Origin: Acinetobacter sp. C32I
GTDB taxonomy: Bacteria; Pseudomonadota; Gammaproteobacteria; Pseudomonadales; Moraxellaceae
Assembly (NCBI RefSeq): GCF_023702715.1
Contig: NZ_CP098480.1
Span: 558,001 to 622,000, forward strand
DNA length: 64,000 nucleotides
Direction of reading: 5' to 3'
In this document: in pieces, positions 54,228 through 64,000 of the stretch
Layout of the letters: every line of letters begins with the position of its first letter
How positions within the stretch are numbered: the first letter of the stretch is position 1
Position numbers and translations under genes: made by a program
Notes under the pieces: model-generated
What the model was told of the DNA's origin: nothing
What the model saw: the letters and a program-made list of their open reading frames with translations, nothing else
Database searches by the model: none

Positions 54228-55313
54228 TTAAATCTTTTCAAGTAAAACACCTGATTCCACATGATGAGTAAAAGGGAATTGATCGAACATGGCAAACTTC
54301 ACAATGCGATGGGTTTGGCTAAGTATTTTTAAGTTATCATGCAGGGTATCTGGGTTGCATGAGATATACAGAATACGTTCAAAACCTTGTAATAGTTTAA
54401 GCGTTTCATCATCGATGCCTGCACGCGGTGGATCAACAAAAACCGTGTCAAAATCGTAGCTTTGAATGTCGATCTCAGCTTCTTGTAAACGTCTAAATTC
54501 ACGTTCACCTTGATAAGCCTGAGTAAACTCTTCTGCAGATAAACGCGCCACCTGAATATTCTCAATCTGGTTTTGCTCAATGTTCCATTGAGCTGCGTAG
54601 ACTGAAGACTTAGCCAGTTCAGTTGCGAGTACACGCTTGAATTTCAACGAGAGTGGTAAGGTGAAGTTACCATTACCACAATATAATTCTAAAAGATCTT
54701 TTTCGGACTTTTGTGCAGCATCACAAGCCCATTCCAACATATGTTGACACACTTGCGCATTCGGCTGGGTAAAGCTGCTTTCAATTTGTTTGTATTTAAA
54801 GGTACGACCGTGAACATTAAGTTGTTCCACCACGTAGTCATCACCAATAATCACTTTTTGGCCACGACTACGACCCATGATTTTAATGTTTAGTTTTTCA
54901 GCTAGCGCTTTAGCTGCTGTTTCCCATTCAGCATCTAATTTACGATGGTAAATCAGGGTGACTAGCATCTCTCCACTTAAGGTTGAGAGAAAGTCTGCTT
55001 CAAAAACACGTTGTGATAGAATCGGGACTGCTTTTAATTCTTCTAATAGGCGAGGCATTAAATCATTAATGCTTTGATCTGCGATGGGAAATGTATCCAC
55101 ACGAACAACTTCTTTTTGCTTACCATCTTCAGCACGTTCAAACATGGCATAGAACAAATCATCTTCGGTATGCCAGATACGGAATTCTGCACGCATACGG
55201 AAATGCTGTTCGGGCGATTGAAACACTTCTAAAGCAGGAGGATTGAACGGGGCAAATTGTGTGGTAATACGTTCAACTTTCTCTTGGAGTTGCTGTTGGT
55301 AAGATACAGTCAT
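54228..55313 (-). CDS. trmA: tRNA (uracil-5-)-methyltransferase TrmA
   Basis: A 361-aa SAM-dependent enzyme that makes T54 of tRNAs (also methylates tmRNA in E. coli). The SAM site [19 protein letters not shown] lies near 208-226, the catalytic nucleophile Cys in [14 protein letters not shown] near 318-331 and the DPPRAGIDD motif near 293-301. RBS not evident: ATG follows a C-rich stretch. It has its own promoter and terminator. Confidence 0.95.
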   Translation of the reverse strand: MTVSYQQQLQEKVERITTQFAPFNPPALEVFQSPEQHFRMRAEFRIWHTEDDLFYAMFERAEDGKQKEVVRVDTFPIADQSINDLMPRLLEELKAVPILSQRVFEADFLSTLSGEMLVTLIYHRKLDAEWETAAKALAEKLNIKIMGRSRGQKVIIGDDYVVEQLNVHGRTFKYKQIESSFTQPNAQVCQHMLEWACDAAQKSEKDLLELYCGNGNFTLPLSLKFKRVLATELAKSSVYAAQWNIEQNQIENIQVARLSAEEFTQAYQGEREFRRLQEAEIDIQSYDFDTVFVDPPRAGIDDETLKLLQGFERILYISCNPDTLHDNLKILSQTHRIVKFAMFDQFPFTHHVESGVLLEKI

Positions 55314-55406
55314 AAAAAAGAAAACTACAGGTGAAATCTAAACGGGAATGGTATCAAAAAAGCACGCTAAGGTGCAGGAAATTATGATATTCACTTATTT
55401 ATATGC

Positions 55407-55877
55407 TTAGCCTAGGGCGAGTACAGATTGGATAAAATCTGCTTTAATTTGCCGATATTGGTCTTGAGATAAGCCAACACATCTTTGTTTGAACTGATTA
55501 TATTGTTGTGTCAGGCTAGGTGAGTTTCTTAATAGATCCCGAAAGGTGATGAAATTGCAAAATTCTGAACCTGTCACCACGATTTGCAATGCTACATCAT
55601 GTTGTTGTGATTCCAACATACAAAGTTCATGAGTACGTAGTGTATCAAGTTTTTCTTTAAAATTAAGCTGTTGTAATTTTTCAATTGAATCTAAAAATTG
55701 ATGGGCGGGTACTTCAATATAAATATCGAGATCACCTTTTGAAATTGCATTGGGAATGGCGGATGAACCAATATGTTCAACAATTGCAAAAGGAATAAGC
55801 TGCTGGATTTTATTTTTATAATCTTCAAAATGCTGAGCGCAGTTGGGTTGATATTCAGGGGCTGAGAAGAAATGCAT
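55407..55877 (-). CDS. GrpB/UPF0157-family nucleotidyltransferase-like protein
   Basis: A 156-aa protein. Family marks are VEHIGSSAIPNAISKGDLDIYIEV near 33-56 (the G-S-S and D-x-D of nucleotidyltransferases) and the FITFRDLLRNSPSLTQQYNQFK stretch near 110-131. The C-terminal part agrees with GrpB. A CoA-linked or nucleotide-transfer role is proposed for the family. Separate from trmA. Confidence 0.85.
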   Translation of the reverse strand: MHFFSAPEYQPNCAQHFEDYKNKIQQLIPFAIVEHIGSSAIPNAISKGDLDIYIEVPAHQFLDSIEKLQQLNFKEKLDTLRTHELCMLESQQHDVALQIVVTGSEFCNFITFRDLLRNSPSLTQQYNQFKQRCVGLSQDQYRQIKADFIQSVLALG

Positions 55878-55925
55878 CTAAATGGTCTCATTTTATAATA
55901 GGAATAAGGCGATCTAAAAAATAAT

Positions 55926-55961
55926 AAAAAACCCGAACCATGTAAACATGATTCGGGCTAG
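55926..55961 (-). terminator. Terminator after putA
   Basis: CCCGAATCATGT / ACATGGTTCGGGTTTTTT on the minus strand, 40 bases after putA. Confidence 0.85.
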
Positions 55962-55999
55962 GATGAGGAGCGTTTGAAGCTCCGCAAGGGATTTAAAAA

Positions 56000-58900
56000 T
56001 TAATCTTCAGATAAAGTCATTAAGCTTGCGTTACCACCAGCTGCAGCAGTATTCACACTGATTGCACGTTCGATAACAAGACGTTCTAAAGGAATTTGTT
56101 CATTGGCTTGTAACTGGGTAATCCCGACAATCGCACCTGAACGATTCGCAACTTTAGTTTGCAAGTCTTGCAACTGTTCAACAGAACCATGATGAAGCAC
56201 TGCATCAAACGCATCTTTTTCAACACTTGAAATCACAGTGATTGCATCTAAGACATCTTTTGGTAAAGATGCTTTGTGTTTTACTAAGAATGCATTGTCT
56301 TTCAACACAGCCGCAGTACTGCTGACGGAGAAAATCGCAAGTAATTGTTGAAGCTGGCTTGCTTCATCATTTGCAATTGAAAGCACACGGTGACGAGGCA
56401 AGATAATGTATTGGTTGCTTTCACCCGTAGGGCCTTGCAACTCGTAGAACTTACCTACACCAAATGCTGGAATCGCTGTGATTGCTTGCGGCATGTTTTG
56501 GTTTGCCCAAGACAATAAGCTTTGATAAGCAACATTTGATACTGCATCAAACTGAGAGATTTCAGCTTTCACCGCAAATGGGGTCGCCAATACTTTCTCT
56601 GAACAATGTTCCATCAAGCGGTACATATAAAGCGGACCACCAGCTTTAGGACCAGTACCTGATAAACCTTCACCACCAAATGGTTGCACGCCTACAACTG
56701 CACCCACGATGTTGCGGTTGATATATAAGTTACCCACTTCAGCGCGCTGGATCACAGTATTAATGGTTTCATCGATACGTGTGTGTAGACCCATGGTTAA
56801 GCCGTAACCTTTAGCATTGATACGGTCGATCAATTGCTCAAGCTCACCATATTTATAAGTGATGATGTGCAATACAGGACCGAACACTTCGCGTTCTAGA
56901 TCGTCAAGGTTTGGTAATTCAATCGCTGTTGGCGGAACAAATGTACCTTGTGCAAGCGCTTGTTGGCTTACCGCATCGTTAAACATCAATTGATGAACAG
57001 GGTAGCCTTTAGATTTCATCTTTTGAATGTGCGTATCGATGGTTTGTTTTGCTTCAGTATCAATTACTGGGCCAATGTCAGTTTTTAAGATCGCAGGGTT
57101 GCCGACGATCAACTGTTGCATTGCACCTTTCAACATTTTGATAACTGTTGCAGCGCTGTCTTCTTGCACACATAAGATACGAAGTGCAGAACAACGTTGA
57201 CCCGCACTGTCAAATGCAGAACTGACAACATCGAGAACCACTTGTTCAGTCAACGCAGATGAATCTACGATCATTGCATTTTGACCACCCGTTTCCGCGA
57301 TTAACGGAATTGGTTGACCATTTGGAGACAAGCGTTTTGCGACAGTCTTTTGCAAAATTTTTGCAACTTCAGTCGAACCAGTGAACATGATACCTTGAAC
57401 ACGATCATCTTGGCTCAATTGAGCACCAACGGTTTCACCGCGACCTGGAAGAAGTTGAACAACGCCGTGTGGCACGCCAGCTTCCCAAAGCATTTGAACT
57501 GCTTGAGCTGCAATTAAAGGTGTTTGTTCAGCAGGTTTGGCAATCACACAGTTACCACTCACCAATGCTGCTGCAATCTGACCAGAGAAAATTGCAAGAG
57601 GGAAGTTCCATGGGCTAATACACAATACAGTACCTAATGGCTTGACTTGTGCATTTGCAGGTAAGTTTTCGATTTGAGTTGCATAGTAACGCAAGAAATC
57701 GACAGCTTCACGTACTTCAGCAATGGCATTGGCATAGGTTTTACCACTTTCACGGCAAAGTAAGACCATCAACTCTTGAATGCGTGCTTCCATCAAATCT
57801 GCAGCGCGTTTTAAGCAAGCTGCACGTTCAACTTTATCTGTTGCAGCCCAGCTTTGTTCAGCTTGTACCGCAGCTTCTAGCGCCAGTTGTACATCCGCAC
57901 TGGTTGCTTCGTTTACATAACCGACAATTTCACTGTTTTGTGCAGGGTTTGTAATTGCAAGTGCATTACTTTCGTCGTGAACTGTTGATTCAAATCCAAG
58001 TAATGGCGCACTTTTCCAAATCTGGCTACGTAATTTCTGTGCCGTCGCATCCAAGTCTGCTAATGGTTGATCGTTATTAAGATCAAAGCCATTTGAGTTT
58101 GGACGTAATGGATAAAGATCATGTGGCAGCGGGATTGCAGGGTGTTTTAAGCCAAGCTGACCTTCGTCTTTTGCAGAAGTTTGAATGTCTTTGATTGGAG
58201 ACTGAATCAGGTCTTCAACTTTTAAAGTCTTATCAGCAATACGGTTTACGAATGAGGTATTTGCACCATTTTCAAGTAAACGACGGACTAAGTAAGCCAA
58301 TAAAGTTTCATGGTTACCCACTGGCGCATAGACACGACATGGTACGCCTAATTTACCATCTTCTTTAGACCCAACCACTTGTTCGTACAATGGCTCACCC
58401 ATACCGTGCAAGCATTGGAATTCGTATTGACCAGGATAGTATTTGCTTGGATCAGCCAAGTTGTAAATCGTTGCAAGTGATTGTGCATTGTGTGTCGCAA
58501 ATTGCGGATACACTTGATCAGGTGCAGCAAGTAATTTCTTCGCACAAGCAATGTATGACAAATCCGTGTGAACTTTACGGGTAAACACAGGGTAATCCGT
58601 CATACCATCAATTTGTGCTTTTTTGATTTCGCTATCCCAATACGCACCTTTCACCAAACGGATCATCAGGCGTTTGTTACTGCGTTTTGCAAGGTCAACG
58701 ATGTAATCAACAACGTAGAAGCAACGCTTTTGATAAGCCTGAATAACGAAACCAATGCCTTTCCAGTTGGCAAGTTTTGGTTCGAAACATAAGCGTTCAA
58801 GTAATTCGAGTGAAATTTCTAAACGTTCAGATTCTTCAGCATCGATGTTTAAGCCGATATCGTATTGTTTTGCCAAGCACGCAAGTTCAAAAACTTTGCT

Positions 58901-59761
58901 ATAAAGTTCGTGATGAACACGTGCGATTTGTGCACGTTGGTAGCGTGGGTGTAACGCAGAGAGCTTGATTGAGATACCAGGGCCATCATAAACGCCACGA
59001 CCATTTGATGCTTTACCAATGGCATGGATCGCTTGAGTGTAGTCGTTATAGTAACGCTCAGCATCATGTTCAGTCAGTGCAGCTTCGCCCAACATGTCGT
59101 ATGAGTAGCGGAAACCTTTGTGTTCAAATGGTTTTGCATGTTCAAGCGCTTCTTCGATGGTTTCACCCGTAACGAATTGCTCACCCATCATACGCATGGC
59201 AACGTCAACTGCTTTACGGATGATGCCACGACCACTACGCGCCAAAAGACCAGTCAAAACACTTGATAAGCTGGTTTGCTTTGGTGTTTCCATTAACTTG
59301 CCAGTTAACATCAAGCCCCATGCAGCAGCATTTACGAACATCAGGTTACTTTGACCGACATGATCTTTCCAGTTACCTTGGTTGATTTTGTCGCGGATCA
59401 ATAAATCTCGAGTTGCTGTATCTGGAATACGAAGCAAAGCTTCTGCCAAACACATCAACGCTACACCTTCCTGTGAAGAAAGCGAGAATTCTTGGAGTAA
59501 ACCTTGAACAATACCTGCTTTACCCGCCGAGCTTTTACGTTCACGTAAATTATGCGCTAGGCTAAATGCAAGTTCATAAATTTTCTGATCAAGTTCTGGG
59601 GAAATGTTGGCTGCTTCAGCAAGTACAGCCACTGCTTCAGGCTCTGCACGTCGCCAAGCCGTATTAATGCGTTGCTCAAACTCACTTTTTTCTTTAAATT
59701 CGGTGATATAACCGTCGATGTGAGCTGTTTCCATTTGTGCGGGAGTATCCAATGTATTCAT
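56000..59761 (-). CDS. putA: Proline dehydrogenase / P5C dehydrogenase PutA
   Basis: A 1253-aa bifunctional enzyme converting proline to glutamate. The N-terminal half is the FAD-containing proline dehydrogenase (YDGPGISIKLSALHPRY near 258-274, RLMIRLVKGAYWDSEI near 369-384). The C-terminal half is the NAD-linked aldehyde dehydrogenase (GNCVIAKPAEQTPLIA, ETGGQNAMIVDSS and the catalytic Cys in SAGQRCSALRIL). No ribbon-helix-helix DNA-binding domain precedes it, unlike the enteric PutA, so regulation must come from elsewhere. ATG at 59761 has GGAA upstream. Confidence 0.95.
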   Translation of the reverse strand: MNTLDTPAQMETAHIDGYITEFKEKSEFEQRINTAWRRAEPEAVAVLAEAANISPELDQKIYELAFSLAHNLRERKSSAGKAGIVQGLLQEFSLSSQEGVALMCLAEALLRIPDTATRDLLIRDKINQGNWKDHVGQSNLMFVNAAAWGLMLTGKLMETPKQTSLSSVLTGLLARSGRGIIRKAVDVAMRMMGEQFVTGETIEEALEHAKPFEHKGFRYSYDMLGEAALTEHDAERYYNDYTQAIHAIGKASNGRGVYDGPGISIKLSALHPRYQRAQIARVHHELYSKVFELACLAKQYDIGLNIDAEESERLEISLELLERLCFEPKLANWKGIGFVIQAYQKRCFYVVDYIVDLAKRSNKRLMIRLVKGAYWDSEIKKAQIDGMTDYPVFTRKVHTDLSYIACAKKLLAAPDQVYPQFATHNAQSLATIYNLADPSKYYPGQYEFQCLHGMGEPLYEQVVGSKEDGKLGVPCRVYAPVGNHETLLAYLVRRLLENGANTSFVNRIADKTLKVEDLIQSPIKDIQTSAKDEGQLGLKHPAIPLPHDLYPLRPNSNGFDLNNDQPLADLDATAQKLRSQIWKSAPLLGFESTVHDESNALAITNPAQNSEIVGYVNEATSADVQLALEAAVQAEQSWAATDKVERAACLKRAADLMEARIQELMVLLCRESGKTYANAIAEVREAVDFLRYYATQIENLPANAQVKPLGTVLCISPWNFPLAIFSGQIAAALVSGNCVIAKPAEQTPLIAAQAVQMLWEAGVPHGVVQLLPGRGETVGAQLSQDDRVQGIMFTGSTEVAKILQKTVAKRLSPNGQPIPLIAETGGQNAMIVDSSALTEQVVLDVVSSAFDSAGQRCSALRILCVQEDSAATVIKMLKGAMQQLIVGNPAILKTDIGPVIDTEAKQTIDTHIQKMKSKGYPVHQLMFNDAVSQQALAQGTFVPPTAIELPNLDDLEREVFGPVLHIITYKYGELEQLIDRINAKGYGLTMGLHTRIDETINTVIQRAEVGNLYINRNIVGAVVGVQPFGGEGLSGTGPKAGGPLYMYRLMEHCSEKVLATPFAVKAEISQFDAVSNVAYQSLLSWANQNMPQAITAIPAFGVGKFYELQGPTGESNQYIILPRHRVLSIANDEASQLQQLLAIFSVSSTAAVLKDNAFLVKHKASLPKDVLDAITVISSVEKDAFDAVLHHGSVEQLQDLQTKVANRSGAIVGITQLQANEQIPLERLVIERAISVNTAAAGGNASLMTLSED

Positions 59762-59881
59762 ACTAAATTCCAATAACAATCTCTAGAACATATTGAGTAG
59801 AGAGGTTTAGATAATTTATGATTACAGAATGAATCCCGAGTAACTCACTATAATTTACCCATTTTTTAGAGGAAAATTCAG
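59762..59881. promoter_or_regulatory. Divergent promoter region putA - Lrp-type regulator
   Basis: 120 bases between the two divergent genes, where the regulator presumably binds to control putA and itself. No exact palindrome stands out to me. Confidence 0.6.
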
Positions 59882-60373
59882 TTGAATGGCCCTATTTATA
59901 CACTAGATCGAACTGACCTAAAAATTCTGGATATTCTTCAAGCAGATGGGAGAATTTCTAATAGTAAATTGGCAGAATTAGTGAACCTGTCACCGACTGC
60001 GGTGATGGCACGTGTACAGAAACTGACAAAGGATGAATTTATCTTAGGGTATGAGGCAAAGCTCAATCCGAATAAGCTTAATGCAAATTTTTTGGTTTTT
60101 GTTGAAGTGTTGTTGGATAAGACCACGCCGCACGTGCTAGATGATTTTATTGATGCGGTGACCCAATATCCTGAGATCGTGGAATGCCATATGGTCAGTG
60201 GAGGCTTTGATTTCTTGATTAAACTGCGGAGTGCGGGCATGGAGGAGTTTCGCCGTATTGCAGGGCAGATTTTATGGCAGCTCCCTGGTGTGAAGGAAAC
60301 ACGCAGCTACCCAGTCATGCAGGTAGTGAAAGACAGCTCTAAAATAAAAATTAAATCAAAAACAAAATTTTAA
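59882..60373 (+). CDS. Lrp/AsnC-family regulator beside putA (PutR-like)
   Basis: A 163-aa regulator. The DNA-binding part is LDRTDLKILDILQADGRISNSKLAELVNLSPTAVMARVQKL near 8-48 and the ligand domain contains MVSGGFDFLIKLRSAGMEEF near 108-127. The start is TTG at 59882 with AGAGGA eight bases upstream. Divergent placement from putA is that of proline-responsive PutR/BkdR-type activators in related bacteria. It likely senses proline and activates putA, and perhaps putP, downstream. Confidence 0.88.
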   Translation: MNGPIYTLDRTDLKILDILQADGRISNSKLAELVNLSPTAVMARVQKLTKDEFILGYEAKLNPNKLNANFLVFVEVLLDKTTPHVLDDFIDAVTQYPEIVECHMVSGGFDFLIKLRSAGMEEFRRIAGQILWQLPGVKETRSYPVMQVVKDSSKIKIKSKTKF

Positions 60374-60380
60374 GCAAAAG

Positions 60381-60408
60381 AAAAGGGGCCCGAAAGCCCC
60401 TTAAATTT
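60381..60408. terminator. Bidirectional terminator regulator-putP
   Basis: AAAAGGGGC-CCGAAA-GCCCCTT with A and T tracts on both sides. Confidence 0.85.
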
Positions 60409-60417
60409 TGATCAGAA

Positions 60418-61914
60418 TTATTTCATTTCACGCGCATAGATTTCATCAGCTTGTTCGAAGCGACTTGTCACTGCTGCATTTGGTGCTTTACCAAGTAAGC
60501 TCACCACAACGATGCTGATCAATGCAAAAACGAAGCCTGGAATAATTTCATAGATACCCGTGTAACCGAAGAAGTTTTTCCAAAGGATTACCGTCAAAGC
60601 ACCCACAACCATACCCACCAATGCACCGTTTAACGTCATACGTTTCCAGAACAATGAAAGAATAATCAATGGACCAAATGCGGCACCAAAACCAGCCCAA
60701 GCATAAGCAACTAAGCCAAGAACCTTACTTTCTGGGTTTTGAGCAAGAGAGAGGGCAAGCATTGCAACAGCAAGTACCATTGCACGTCCAATCCAAACCA
60801 GTTCTTTTTGAGATGCATTTTTGCGGATAAAGCCTTTGTACAAATCTTCTGTCAAAGCACTAGAGCAAACCAGAAGCTGGCAACTCAGTGTACTCATGAC
60901 TGCAGATAGAATCGCAGCAAGGATTACACCCACAACCCAAGGGTTGAACAAGATTTTGGTAAGTTCCATGAATACAGTTTCAGGGTTAGCTGTAACTGCA
61001 GCTGCAAACTCTGGGTGCATTTGGAAATAAGCGATACCGATAAAGCCTGAACCAACTGCGCCAGCTAGACATAGAATCATCCACGTCATACCGATACGGC
61101 GTGCAGCTGGAATTGATTTTACCGAGTCAGCTGCCATGAAGCGGACAAGGATATGTGGTTGACCAAAATAGCCTAAACCCCAAGCTGCTGCTGAAAGAAT
61201 CGCAACAACACTTAAGTTTGTCGCAAAATCAAATGCATGTGGACGTACACTTTCAACAACCGCAGTAAACTCTTCCATACCAATGCCTAAAGACATGTAG
61301 GTCACGATTGGAAGCAGCAATAATGCAAAAATCATTAAGCCTGCTTGGAAAGTATCAGTCCAACTGATTGCAAGGAAACCGCCAATACACACATAACCAA
61401 TGGTTGCGAATGCACCTAACCATAAGGCTGTGCTATATGGCAACTGGAACAATGTTTCGAATAATCGTGCACCAGCGACCATGCCAGAAGCACAATAAAT
61501 CGCAAAGAAAACAAGAATAATCAATGCAGATGTGACGCGTAGGATTTTCTTCTGGTCATCAAAACGACCGGTAAAGTAATCTGGTAAGGTGAGGGCATTG
61601 TTTTGTACTTCAGTGTGCACACGTAAACGTCCTGCAACCAAATACCAGTTTAACCAAGCACCGATAATCAAACCGATCGCAATCCACGATTCAGATAAGC
61701 CAGTTAAGTAAATTGCGCCAGGTAAACCCATGAGTAACCAACCACTCATGTCTGATGCACCCGCAGATAAAGCGGTTACAAAACTGCCTAGACTTCGGCC
61801 TCCAAGAATATAATCGTCAAGGTTTTTGGTAGAAAAATAGGCGTATAAACCGATGCCAAGCATGGCCAGGATATAGACCACGAATACAACAACTGTGGGA
61901 TTAGAAAAATTCAT
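60418..61914 (-). CDS. putP: Sodium/proline symporter PutP
   Basis: A 498-aa membrane protein of the solute:sodium symporter family with about 13 helices. Typical segments: YILGGRSLGSFVTALSAGASDMSGWLLMGLPGAIYL near 36-71 (sodium and proline site), WGLGYFGQPHILVRFMA near 245-261 and the ILSAVMSTLSCQLLVCSSALTED near 340-362. It imports proline for PutA. The RBS lies in ACAGGCATCCATT (weak). Promoter region is 61915-62394. Confidence 0.95.
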   Translation of the reverse strand: MNFSNPTVVVFVVYILAMLGIGLYAYFSTKNLDDYILGGRSLGSFVTALSAGASDMSGWLLMGLPGAIYLTGLSESWIAIGLIIGAWLNWYLVAGRLRVHTEVQNNALTLPDYFTGRFDDQKKILRVTSALIILVFFAIYCASGMVAGARLFETLFQLPYSTALWLGAFATIGYVCIGGFLAISWTDTFQAGLMIFALLLLPIVTYMSLGIGMEEFTAVVESVRPHAFDFATNLSVVAILSAAAWGLGYFGQPHILVRFMAADSVKSIPAARRIGMTWMILCLAGAVGSGFIGIAYFQMHPEFAAAVTANPETVFMELTKILFNPWVVGVILAAILSAVMSTLSCQLLVCSSALTEDLYKGFIRKNASQKELVWIGRAMVLAVAMLALSLAQNPESKVLGLVAYAWAGFGAAFGPLIILSLFWKRMTLNGALVGMVVGALTVILWKNFFGYTGIYEIIPGFVFALISIVVVSLLGKAPNAAVTSRFEQADEIYAREMK

Positions 61915-62394
61915 AATGGATGCCTGTCCTTACATATCCATAATTTGCAATCACACCTGAATAGCTAAAAAAATGATTTACTATTCTTGGGATTGATAAG
62001 GTCACAGATTCAAGCACAAATGATTTTTAAAATACTGTTATGTTTGTGTATTTTATTTGTATATTTTATGTAATTTAAAATAAGTGTATGAATCTTAATT
62101 TTTTAATTCAAAAAATAGGATTTTTTTTCATCAAAATATGAATGGTCGGCGTGCAAAAAAAACTCAAAATGTATGCAAAAGTTACAATTCATAAAATGTA
62201 CAGATGTAGATTAAATTAAATCAGTTAAAAACTAGGCAGAAGTTTTGACATATAATGTTACAACAGCAACAATTCAGAGAAATTTGAATATAAAAAAATA
62301 TAATGTTAAGCGCTTTTGCTAATGAAAAATTGCTTGGAATCTCTCATATTATTTCATTGCACCATTAGGGTGCATTGTCTGAGAGAAATGGAAA
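61915..62394. other. Intergenic region putP-aspA
   Basis: 480 A+T-rich bases between divergent genes. GCATGCAAAA-type and TGTAATTTA stretches only; no RNA or operator that I can name. It must contain the putP and aspA promoters. Confidence 0.45.
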
Positions 62395-63837
62395 GTGGAA
62401 ACGGTTCAAACGGCAACGATAAGAATAGAGCATGATTTGCTCGGTGCGAAAGAAGTTCCAGTCAATTGTTATTATGGAATTCATACTTTACGCGCCATTG
62501 AAAATTTTAAGATTTCTTCGCAAAAAGTTGGACAAAATGGCTACTTTATTCGTGCTTTGGCGCAGGTAAAGAAAGCTTCTGCGCAAGCGAATTTAAGCTT
62601 TGGCAAACTCACTGAAACTCAAAGTTTAGCTATTCAGCATGCCTGTGATGCTTTAATCACTGACACAGAAAAATGGCAAGATTCCTTCCCAATTGATATT
62701 TATCAAGGTGGGGCGGGAACTTCAATTAATATGAATACTAATGAAGTGATTGCCAATATTGCACTGGAGTCATTAGGTTATCAAAAAGGAAAATATGAGG
62801 TGATCCATCCTAATGATCATGTCAATAAATCCCAATCGACCAATGACGTATACCCAACAGCGCTTCGTCTATCAACCTACTGTTCTTTGGATGCTTTGTT
62901 CACGCAGATGGACAAGCTAATTACGTCATTTGAAAATAAAGCAATTGAATTCCGCTATGTATTAAAGATGGGTCGAACTCAATTACAGGATGCAGTGCCA
63001 ATGACACTGGGGCAAGAGTTCCGTGCTTTTGCAACTTTATTAAAAGAAGATGTACGTTTAATCAAACGGACTCGTGAATTATTGCTTGAAGTGAATTTGG
63101 GCGCGACCGCAATTGGCACTGGGGTAAATACACCAAAAGGTTATGCCATCAAAGCCGTTTCCTGTTTAAAAGAGATTACAGGCTTGAATCTGGTGGGTGC
63201 GGAAGATTATGTTGAAGCTACCAGTGACTGTGGTGTATTCATCATTTTATCGAGTGCTTTGAAGCGTCTAGCATGTAAGCTTTCAAAGATCAGTAATGAT
63301 TTACGTTTACTTAGTTCTGGACCGCGTACTGGATTCGGCGAAATTCAATTGCCTGAGCTGCAAGCTGGTTCTTCGATTATGCCTGCAAAAGTAAATCCTG
63401 TGATTCCTGAAGTGGTGAATCAGATCGCATTTAAAGTGATTGGTAACGATTTAACCATTACTTTTGCGGCAGAAGCAGGGCAATTACAGCTCAATGTGAT
63501 GGAACCTGTGATTGCAATTTCATTGAATGAATCAATTGAATTGCTTACGCATGCAATTCAAAGCCTAGATGAAAAATGTGTACGTGGCATCAAAGCAAAT
63601 GAACAAGCTTGCCATGATGCAGTGATGCGCAGTGTCGGGATTATTACCTTGCTTGATCCACTCTTGGGGCATGCATTGTGTGATGAAATCGGTAAACAAT
63701 GTATTGCTGAACATAAAACCATTCAAGAGGTGGTTTTAGAGCGTGGTCTACTGACTCAAGCGCAACTGGATGAGATTTTCTCTTTTGAAAACTTGGTTTC
63801 AGAAGTCGATGGCATTCAAGTAGATGATGTCGCTTAA
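62395..63837 (+). CDS. aspA: Aspartate ammonia-lyase
   Basis: A 480-aa enzyme of the fumarase/aspartase superfamily, converting aspartate to fumarate and ammonia. The signature [16 protein letters not shown] lies near 323-338 with its catalytic Ser, and conserved [18 protein letters not shown] near 103-120 and [14 protein letters not shown] near 138-151. The start is GTG at 62395 with GAGAG upstream; no in-frame ATG lies closer. With putA/putP it forms an amino-acid catabolism block. Confidence 0.96.
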   Translation: METVQTATIRIEHDLLGAKEVPVNCYYGIHTLRAIENFKISSQKVGQNGYFIRALAQVKKASAQANLSFGKLTETQSLAIQHACDALITDTEKWQDSFPIDIYQGGAGTSINMNTNEVIANIALESLGYQKGKYEVIHPNDHVNKSQSTNDVYPTALRLSTYCSLDALFTQMDKLITSFENKAIEFRYVLKMGRTQLQDAVPMTLGQEFRAFATLLKEDVRLIKRTRELLLEVNLGATAIGTGVNTPKGYAIKAVSCLKEITGLNLVGAEDYVEATSDCGVFIILSSALKRLACKLSKISNDLRLLSSGPRTGFGEIQLPELQAGSSIMPAKVNPVIPEVVNQIAFKVIGNDLTITFAAEAGQLQLNVMEPVIAISLNESIELLTHAIQSLDEKCVRGIKANEQACHDAVMRSVGIITLLDPLLGHALCDEIGKQCIAEHKTIQEVVLERGLLTQAQLDEIFSFENLVSEVDGIQVDDVA

Positions 63838-63858
63838 ATCCTGAAAATTAAGCTGTGA

Positions 63859-63892
63859 TAAAAGCCTAATTCAAATTGAATTGGGCTTTTTT
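63859..63892 (+). terminator. Terminator after aspA
   Basis: AAAAGCCTAATTCAA / TTGAATTGGGCTTTTTT, near-perfect stem. Confidence 0.88.
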
Positions 63893-64000
63893 GATTGCAC
63901 TGAGAAATAATGGATTGGTGCAATAATTTGATCGGGTCAACATAAGCTTTTATTCCTGTGATCAAGTCAACTGATGTATTACAGATCATTACAGAGTAGG

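Overview
The window is a 64 kb stretch of an AT-rich gammaproteobacterial chromosome that looks like Acinetobacter. The evidence is the gene content and layout (a chaperone-usher pilus, divergent putA and an Lrp-type regulator, putP, aspA, queG/nnr, metK/tkt, fxsA, tandem csp genes), the A+T-rich intergenic DNA and the many simple hairpin-T terminators. Genus-level placement is inference from family recognition; no search was run.

Left arm (1-6.1 kb): one leftward operon for organosulfur use, with two SfnB/acyl-CoA-dehydrogenase-like flavoproteins, an NtaA/DszA-type FMN monooxygenase and a MetQ-MetN-MetI-type ABC importer (metI runs off the window edge). From 6.5 to 11 kb come single housekeeping or accessory genes: a GST-like protein, an Lrp/AsnC regulator, YebC, an acyltransferase and an FMN reductase.

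Accessory zone (11-20.8 kb): a secreted-type hypothetical protein whose paralogue lies at 21-22 kb, then decayed prophage debris (a HELxH peptidase broken by a stop codon, a scaffold-like protein broken by frameshift and stop, a decapitated and frameshifted SRAP/YedK gene). These are mixed with GNAT acetyltransferases, an AraC-type regulator and a tyrosine integrase beside a CAU-anticodon tRNA. A lipoprotein and a short fimbrillin-like secreted protein follow.

21-27.3 kb: a leftward four-gene chaperone-usher operon (major pilin, chaperone, usher, tip adhesin), followed by the lipoprotein paralogue.

28-46.4 kb: mostly core genes (bioB, queG divergent from nnr, ruvC, initiator tRNA, two cold-shock genes, a PuuB-like oxidoreductase, a DUF333-I78 lipoprotein, fxsA, metK divergent from tkt, osmC family, yceI), with several small unannotated-looking ORFs.

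46.4-50.6 kb: a compact phage-derived module (self-cleaving S24 repressor, divergent small regulator, palindromic operators, unknown gene, tail-like protein, holin-like protein, GH19-type endolysin) with no capsid, tail or packaging genes nearby. It is the best candidate for a domesticated, damage-inducible lysis system. Next to it are a YjhX-family putative toxin and an HD-GNAT fusion, which may form a toxin-antitoxin-like pair.

52-64 kb: an LRAT-fold membrane protein, a secreted phosphodiester glycosidase, trmA, a GrpB-family protein, and the proline/aspartate catabolic block: putA, its divergent Lrp-type regulator, putP and aspA.
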